The position numbers and the translations under genes are program-made. DNA of 5,922 nucleotides, taken from positions 1-5,922 of the forward strand of contig JANXUN010000413.1 of assembly GCA_025356185.1 (NCBI GenBank), written 5' to 3'. Positions 1-3,539 of this stretch are shown here, piece after piece. The DNA is from Gemmatimonadaceae bacterium. GTDB taxonomy: Bacteria; Gemmatimonadota; Gemmatimonadetes; Gemmatimonadales; Gemmatimonadaceae. Under the pieces are notes generated by a model. It saw nothing but the letters and a program-made list of their open reading frames with translations. It was not told where the DNA came from and made no database searches. Each line of letters opens with the position of its first letter. The first letter of the stretch is position 1.

Positions 1-233
1 CTGATCTGCGCGACCAAGGATTTGAAGTGGACTCGCTACTCGCCGCCGGAGAGCCTGCGGTCGAAATCGCATCGGCCGCCGATCGTGAGTCATGTGATCT
101 TGTGGCGATGGCGGTGCACGGTCACAAAGGTCTGCAAGACGTGTGGTATGGCACGACAGCAAATAAAGTGCGTCATCTCACCACGGTCCCCGTGTTAATG
201 GTCCGTGACGCGCGTCGTTCGACTGTGCGTTAA
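1..233 (+). CDS. Universal stress protein (UspA family), C-terminal fragment
   Basis: This is the last 76 codons of a gene that enters from the left edge; the reading frame begins at base 3 and ends at TAA 231-233. The visible part covers the C-terminal half of a UspA alpha/beta domain: a helix rich in Ala and Glu (GEPAVEIASAADRESCDLV), a beta strand (LVAMAVHG), the phosphate-binding loop and the final strand VPVLMVRD. The family's ATP-binding signature G-2X-G-9X-G(S/T) is recognisable here as A-2X-G-9X-GT (A-V-H-G, nine residues, G-T), so the first glycine is alanine. Nucleotide binding is therefore plausible but not certain. UspA proteins are cytoplasmic and respond to stress or energy state; whether this one has one or two Usp domains cannot be told from the fragment. 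The next gene starts only 15 nt after the stop, which suggests a shared transcript. Confidence 0.88.
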   Translation, partial: DLRDQGFEVDSLLAAGEPAVEIASAADRESCDLVAMAVHGHKGLQDVWYGTTANKVRHLTTVPVLMVRDARRSTVR

Positions 234-248
234 CTTGGCACGCGACAG

Positions 249-962
249 GTGACTGCGAAAAAAACTGCACCGCTCGAGACGTCATCGACCGCGACGCTCA
301 CCGCGCCCGTCGAAGACTACCTCAAGGCCATTTACGAACTTGAGACGCGACAAGGCAACGCGGCCACCAGCGATGTCGCTGACGCACTCGAAGTTGCACC
401 GGCCTCCGTGACAGGAATGGTGCGACGACTGGCCGCGCAAGGATATCTCGATCACGTCCCGTATCATGGTGTGCAACTCACCGAAGTAGGACGTCGCGCC
501 GCACTCAAGACCATTCGTCGTCATCGAATTCTTGAGAGTTACTTAAGCACGATGCTCGACTACGCGTGGGATCGCGTGCACGACGAAGCCGAACGACTGG
601 AACACGCGGCGAGCGACGAACTGATAGAACGCATGGCGGCGGCGCTGGGTCATCCCACCAGCGATCCGCACGGCGCTCCTATTCCGACAGCAGAAGGCAC
701 CGTTACCGAGCCACAGCGGCGCACGCTCGCCGACTTACCGATCGGCGAACGCGCCCGAATGCTGTTGGTAAGCGACCGCGATCCAGAGTTATTGCGCTAT
801 CTCACCGAAATCGGACTGCACCCTGGTGTCGACGTCACGGTGTTGGCGCGCGCACCGTTTGACGGACCCATAACGCTGCGTATTGGTCGCACCGAAGCGA
901 TTGTCGGGACCCGTCTCGCTGAGCAAGTGCTGGTCGCGCATGACCTCAAGCCAGCGCGGTAG
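249..962 (+). CDS. mntR: DtxR/MntR-family metal-dependent transcriptional repressor, probably Mn(II)-sensing
   Basis: Cytoplasmic DNA-binding repressor of 237 residues with the long DtxR/IdeR architecture. Residues about 18-80 form the winged helix-turn-helix (VEDYLKAIYELE, then TSDVADALEVAPASVTGMV as the DNA-reading segment and YHGVQLTEVGRR as the wing). Residues about 85-135 form the dimerisation and metal-binding domain, and about 160-232 an SH3-like FeoA-type domain (LPIGERARM through EIGLHPGVDVTVL). Aligning by eye, the ligand positions are Asp23, His92, Glu96, His111, Glu115, Glu118 and His119. DtxR and IdeR have Met and Cys where this protein has Asp23 and Glu115; Asp and Glu are what Bacillus MntR uses (Asp8, Glu99), which favours manganese over iron. 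The Glu11 position of Bacillus MntR is Lys26 here. GTG 249 is the only start between the previous in-frame stop (231) and the first helix. It has no spaced Shine-Dalgarno site, so it may depend on translation from the usp gene. No target transporter gene lies in the window. Confidence 0.93.
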   Translation: MTAKKTAPLETSSTATLTAPVEDYLKAIYELETRQGNAATSDVADALEVAPASVTGMVRRLAAQGYLDHVPYHGVQLTEVGRRAALKTIRRHRILESYLSTMLDYAWDRVHDEAERLEHAASDELIERMAAALGHPTSDPHGAPIPTAEGTVTEPQRRTLADLPIGERARMLLVSDRDPELLRYLTEIGLHPGVDVTVLARAPFDGPITLRIGRTEAIVGTRLAEQVLVAHDLKPAR

Positions 963-1761
963 CGCGCGAATCGGGACGCAGGGGTGGAACTACCCTGCGT
1001 GGGTGGGGCCGTTTTTCCCGGACGGGACACGTGCGACAGAATTTTTGCGCACGTATGCGCGCGCATTCGACACGGTCGAAGTCGATTCAACGTTTTACGC
1101 GATCCCCCCCAGCAGCACCGTGCGCGGATGGGCCAGTCGCACACCGGACGGTTTTACGTTTGCGCTGAAATTGCCCCAAGAGATTTCGCACGAACGTCGT
1201 TTCCTCAACGCCGCCGACACGCTGTTCGCCTTTGTCGACCGCGCGCGTGAACTCGGTCCTAAGCTCGGCCCTATTCTGATTCAGTGTGGTCCCGATTTCA
1301 CACCACTCGAACGCGACGCGCTCGCCGCGTTTCTCGAACAGCTCCCTGGCGATGTGCAATTCGCAATCGAGTTTCGTCAGCCAACGTGGATTACGAAGGG
1401 AACGCTTTCGTTGCTCAAGCAGCATCACGTGGCGCTTGCGCTCAGCGACGGCAAATGGATTCCCCGTGAGTGGCTGCTCAAACTCTGCGCACAGCCAACG
1501 GCCGATTTCACCTACGTCCGCTGGATGGGTCCCGACCGCTCCCTCACCGACTTCTCGCGGATCCAAGTCGATCGGTCGGCTGAGTTAGACGCGTGGGCGT
1601 CGATGCTGCCGACCCTGCTGTCGCTCGTTCGGACCGTCTACGGGTATGCAAACAACCATTTTGCTGGACACGGACCACAAACGGCACGCATGATTCAGGA
1701 GCGCTTGGGAATTCCCGTGGTCAACCCACACGCCTTAGGCCAGCAGGTGTCGCTCTTCTAA
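940..1761 (+). CDS. DUF72 (YecE-like) TIM-barrel family protein
   Basis: A 273-residue cytoplasmic protein of the DUF72 family, whose biochemical function I do not know to be established. Family landmarks seen in order are IGTQGWNYPAWVGPFFP (residues 11-27), FDTVEVDSTFYAIP, the FTFALKLPQEISH strand-turn, LGPILIQCGPDF, the FAIEFRQPTW segment, and near the end YANNHFAGHGPQTA (from residue 236), the usual N-N-H-x-x-G-x-x-P/A block. Length is normal for the family. ATG 940 is chosen because the fold begins only about 10 residues later and no closer start exists; an ATG at 883 in the same frame would add 19 residues, all inside the repressor gene and without resemblance to the family. The gene overlaps the repressor by 23 nt in a different frame, so translational coupling is likely. 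A run of seven C residues lies at 1104-1110, inside the Pro-Pro of the YAIPPSS segment. The stop TAA (1759-1761) is part of a perfect inverted repeat. Confidence 0.92.
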   Translation: MTSSQRGSARIGTQGWNYPAWVGPFFPDGTRATEFLRTYARAFDTVEVDSTFYAIPPSSTVRGWASRTPDGFTFALKLPQEISHERRFLNAADTLFAFVDRARELGPKLGPILIQCGPDFTPLERDALAAFLEQLPGDVQFAIEFRQPTWITKGTLSLLKQHHVALALSDGKWIPREWLLKLCAQPTADFTYVRWMGPDRSLTDFSRIQVDRSAELDAWASMLPTLLSLVRTVYGYANNHFAGHGPQTARMIQERLGIPVVNPHALGQQVSLF

Positions 1762-1782
1762 TCCGAATGAAGATTCGGATTA
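1759..1782. repeat. Perfect 10-bp inverted repeat with 4-nt centre, overlapping the DUF72 stop codon
   Basis: The left arm TAATCCGAAT (1759-1768) and right arm ATTCGGATTA (1773-1782) are exact reverse complements separated by GAAG. The left arm begins with the DUF72 stop codon. As RNA it would form a 10-bp hairpin with a GAAG tetraloop. Only five of ten pairs are G-C or lie next to one, and no T-run follows, so it is a poor intrinsic terminator. As DNA, a 24-bp dyad about 100 bp upstream of the next start codon would fit an operator. It does not resemble the DtxR/IdeR consensus I know. Both roles are inference; the symmetry is directly visible. Confidence 0.75.
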
Positions 1783-1820
1783 ACGTATGCGGCTCCCCGG
1801 CGTCTGACTCGATACCCATC

Positions 1821-1845
1821 GTGCGCCAACCCTTCGGGCGCGCAC
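1821..1845 (+). other. GC-rich hairpin in the spacer before the small secreted protein gene
   Basis: GTGCGCC (1821-1827) can pair with GGGCGCGCAC (1836-1845) in two registers. One is a six-pair outer stem GTGCGC/GCGCAC with a small inner CC(UUCG)GG. The other is a seven-pair continuous stem 1821-1827/1837-1843 with one G-U pair and a 9-nt loop. No T-tract follows directly; the pyrimidine-rich CTCTTTCCT lies 14 nt or more downstream. It may be part of a structured 5' leader or a weak transcription end for the upstream genes. I could not identify a convincing promoter in this 122-nt spacer. Confidence 0.35.
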
Positions 1846-1870
1846 TCGCACACTACGCTCTTTCCTACAT

Positions 1871-1874
1871 GGAG
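1871..1874 (+). promoter_or_regulatory. Shine-Dalgarno site GGAG that decides the start at 1884
   Basis: GGAG sits 9 nt before ATG 1884. A nearer upstream ATG at 1869 overlaps this motif and has no purine-rich site of its own. Starting at 1884 also puts a well-formed signal peptide at the very N-terminus. This is the clearest ribosome-binding site in the window. Confidence 0.7.
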
Positions 1875-1883
1875 CAAACTTCG

Positions 1884-2237
1884 ATGCGCATTTCTTCGAT
1901 ACGGACTGTTGTCGCGTTGACGACGCTCGTCGGCGCCGCACTGTTTTCAGTCGGTACGTTGCAGGCTCAGCCAACCACGCGCGCGGGTGCCGCCGAGCGT
2001 CGCGAGAAGCTGAAAAACATGACGCCTGAAGAGCGGAAGGCAGCGCTCGAAAAGGCGAAAGCCAACCGCAAAGAGCACGCGGGCAAGCTCTCCGACGCGC
2101 AAAAGGCGTGGGCCAAATCCGAAGCGGCCGAGGTCAAGTCAATCCGCGACGGTGTAAAGGCGGGCACGTTGACGAAAGAAACGGCGGCAGCGCAGCTCAA
2201 AGCGTGGCGTGCCGCAAATCCGCGCCCAACGAGCTGA
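1884..2237 (+). CDS. Small basic secreted protein of unknown family, helical, with LTxxQ-like segments
   Basis: I do not recognise this 117-residue protein as a named family. Residues 1-28 are a signal peptide: Arg2 and Arg7, the hydrophobic core VVALTTLVGAALFSVG, and a type I cleavage motif LQA before Gln29. The mature part of about 89 residues has no cysteine, is rich in Ala and Lys, and by count has 21 Lys/Arg against 11 Asp/Glu, so it is strongly basic and predicted mostly helical. Three segments start with a similar helix cap: MTPE (46-49), LSDAQ (69-73) and LTKE (96-99); the last two run into KAW (74-76) and LKAW (105-108). LSDAQ resembles the LTxxQ motif of Spy/CpxP periplasmic proteins, but that relation is only a suggestion. 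The in-frame open region extends far upstream, but no start there has both a ribosome site and a signal peptide. The gene for the putative outer-membrane protein begins 4 nt after the stop, so the two are probably co-translated and act in the same envelope compartment. Confidence 0.82.
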   Translation: MRISSIRTVVALTTLVGAALFSVGTLQAQPTTRAGAAERREKLKNMTPEERKAALEKAKANRKEHAGKLSDAQKAWAKSEAAEVKSIRDGVKAGTLTKETAAAQLKAWRAANPRPTS

Positions 2238-2241
2238 TTGA

Positions 2242-3477
2242 GTGCAGCGTGTAGTCGTCGGCGCGCTCGCGTGCGCGCTGTCCGTCGCAACGGTCGCCGC
2301 TCCCTCGCAGGGGCAAACGTCACGCGCAACGGATAGCACGCGATCGCGTTCGCGCGCCGACGACAGTACATCAGGAACCATCAAACAGACGCTCGCGTTC
2401 TCTGGAACCACACGATCGTATAGCGTCGGCGCCACCTCGATCACTGAATCGGTGGCGCCATTTTCATATCACTTGTCGGCTCCACACTTCGGACTGCAAA
2501 TCTCCGGCACGCCGGTACGATTGAACACGCAGCCCACGGTGGTTAACGCGTGGGTGCCGCTGCAGGCCAACGCCGATTTCGCACTGCGGTCGGGCGATAC
2601 GATTAGCGTTTATGGTCGGACAGGCAGTTCACCAGTAGCGCTCGACTCTCTGCAGACGATTGCCGTGGGCGCCGTCAGCACATCCGTCGTCGATCTCTCC
2701 AGTCAGTGGCTTGGCATGCCCGCACAAGTGGGCGCACGCGCAGTCGTGTCGTTTCCCGTCGCCGACGTGGTGCTCGCACTCTCGGGCGCAGTCGAACAAG
2801 ACATGCCCGCACCCACGACCGGTGTCACGTACTGGATGGGTACGACGCTGCGCGGCGGGTTATCTCTCAACGCAAACGTCGGCGAGAACAAGCTCACACT
2901 CGGAACCGAGCTCTCGCACAGTACCGCCGACTCGCTTGGCGGACGCAACCAATTTCCGGGCGGCGGCGACTTCACGTTGACGGTGGATCTGGTGGGTCCG
3001 CTGGATGACTTGGGAACAATGTCATTCATTGCCGACGGCTTCTATTCGCGTCCGTTCGGCAATGCGCGTAGCGATCAGCCGACACGACTCATTCCTTCGG
3101 GTGATCTGTTAAGTCTGTCGGGCACGCTGCTCATAAGCCGCGGTTCGTTGACCTTTTCGCCAAGCCTCACGTTGCTGCGCGAGTCCAGTAGCGCCGTCAT
3201 CAACGTGCAGCAGGGGACGCAGCGCCTGAATGCGTCACTAGATGCCAATGCATGGAGCGCCGCCACTGGCCTCTCGGTCGACATTCCGTTCGGTCGTGCG
3301 CTCACGCTGACGCCAGAACTGGGCGCCACTCTTGGCGCGGTCAATGAAACGGTCAGTCGTGCCGGAAACCGCGTGATTGTCCGTCGAGGTCGCGCGGCGC
3401 TGGGATCCACGGCAACCGGATCGCACGACGCGGTGCGCGGTGTGTGGGCCGGCATCGGATTCAGCGCAAAGTTCTAA
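2242..3477 (+). CDS. Putative outer-membrane beta-barrel protein of unknown function
   Basis: The 411-residue product is not one I can assign to a named family. The N-terminus is a signal peptide (MQRVVVGALACALSVATVAA, likely cut between residues 20 and 25), followed by a low-complexity Ser/Thr/Arg/Asp linker to about residue 45. The remainder alternates hydrophobic and polar residues in strand-like stretches separated by Gly/Asn/Asp/Pro turns, for example VVLALSGAV, KLTLGTELSHS, GDFTLTVDLVG, LSLSGTLLISRGSLTFSPS and ALTLTPELGATLGAV. It ends GIGFSAKF, with a C-terminal Phe as in proteins recognised by the BAM assembly machinery. No cysteine is visible after the signal peptide. GTG 2242 is the start because it gives the signal peptide and lies 4 nt after the preceding stop; only a weak GAG at 2231-2233 could serve as a ribosome site, so coupling to the upstream gene is likely. 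Possible roles are a porin-like or structural barrel; no substrate can be inferred. A terminator-like hairpin lies inside codons 63-73. Confidence 0.85.
   Translation: MQRVVVGALACALSVATVAAPSQGQTSRATDSTRSRSRADDSTSGTIKQTLAFSGTTRSYSVGATSITESVAPFSYHLSAPHFGLQISGTPVRLNTQPTVVNAWVPLQANADFALRSGDTISVYGRTGSSPVALDSLQTIAVGAVSTSVVDLSSQWLGMPAQVGARAVVSFPVADVVLALSGAVEQDMPAPTTGVTYWMGTTLRGGLSLNANVGENKLTLGTELSHSTADSLGGRNQFPGGGDFTLTVDLVGPLDDLGTMSFIADGFYSRPFGNARSDQPTRLIPSGDLLSLSGTLLISRGSLTFSPSLTLLRESSSAVINVQQGTQRLNASLDANAWSAATGLSVDIPFGRALTLTPELGATLGAVNETVSRAGNRVIVRRGRAALGSTATGSHDAVRGVWAGIGFSAKF
2428..2464 (+). terminator. Intrinsic-terminator-like hairpin inside the outer-membrane protein gene
   Basis: GGCGCCACC (2428-2436) and GGTGGCGCC (2451-2459) are exact reverse complements with a 14-nt loop, followed at once by ATTTTC. 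The loop can add GAT/ATC pairs (2439-2441 with 2448-2450). A 9-bp stem with seven G-C pairs and a short T-run is the form of a Rho-independent terminator, though four T residues is short. It lies within the open frame, encoding roughly GATSITESVAPF, so it could be a chance structure, a partial terminator, or an element that sets the amount of full-length message. The pairing is visible; the function is inference. Confidence 0.45.
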
Positions 3478-3495
3478 CAGCGTTGTATCAGATCG

Positions 3496-3510
3496 CGAGC
3501 CTCGGGCTCG
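3496..3510 (+). other. Short hairpin in the 62-nt gap before glgB
   Basis: CGAGCC (3496-3501) pairs with GGCTCG (3505-3510) around a 3-nt loop, with a possible outer G-U pair. There is no T-tract after it, so it is at best a weak or Rho-assisted transcription end for the secreted-protein/barrel unit. I see no convincing promoter in the gap for glgB. Confidence 0.3.
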
Positions 3511-3539
3511 TCGCGGCGTGCCGGCGCTAGCTTTCACGC

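Noticed and set aside
883..939. Earlier ATG for the DUF72 protein
   Set aside because: The added residues lie fully within the repressor gene and do not resemble the family N-terminus, which is complete from 940.
1104..1110. Run of seven C residues in the DUF72 gene as a phase-variation switch
   Set aside because: The frame is intact on both sides, the tract is short, and the protein is not of a surface or restriction type usually switched in this way; it may only be a sequencing-error hotspot.
1087..1566. Open frame of 159 codons on the minus strand
   Set aside because: It is wholly antisense to the DUF72 gene, which carries clear family motifs, and has no recognisable content.
1783..1868. 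Sigma-70 promoter before the secreted-protein gene
   Set aside because: I could not find a -35/-10 pair with acceptable sequence and spacing; TACGCT near 1854 is a lone weak match.
1593..1883. Upstream extension of the small secreted protein to about 214 residues
   Set aside because: The extension lies mostly inside the DUF72 gene in another frame, has no ribosome site, and would bury the signal peptide in the middle of the protein.
2263..2274. Possible lipobox ALAC in the signal peptide of the barrel protein
   Set aside because: The -3 position is Ala rather than Leu/Val/Ile and the cysteine is only residue 11, too early for a normal lipoprotein signal; a type I site near residues 20-25 fits better.
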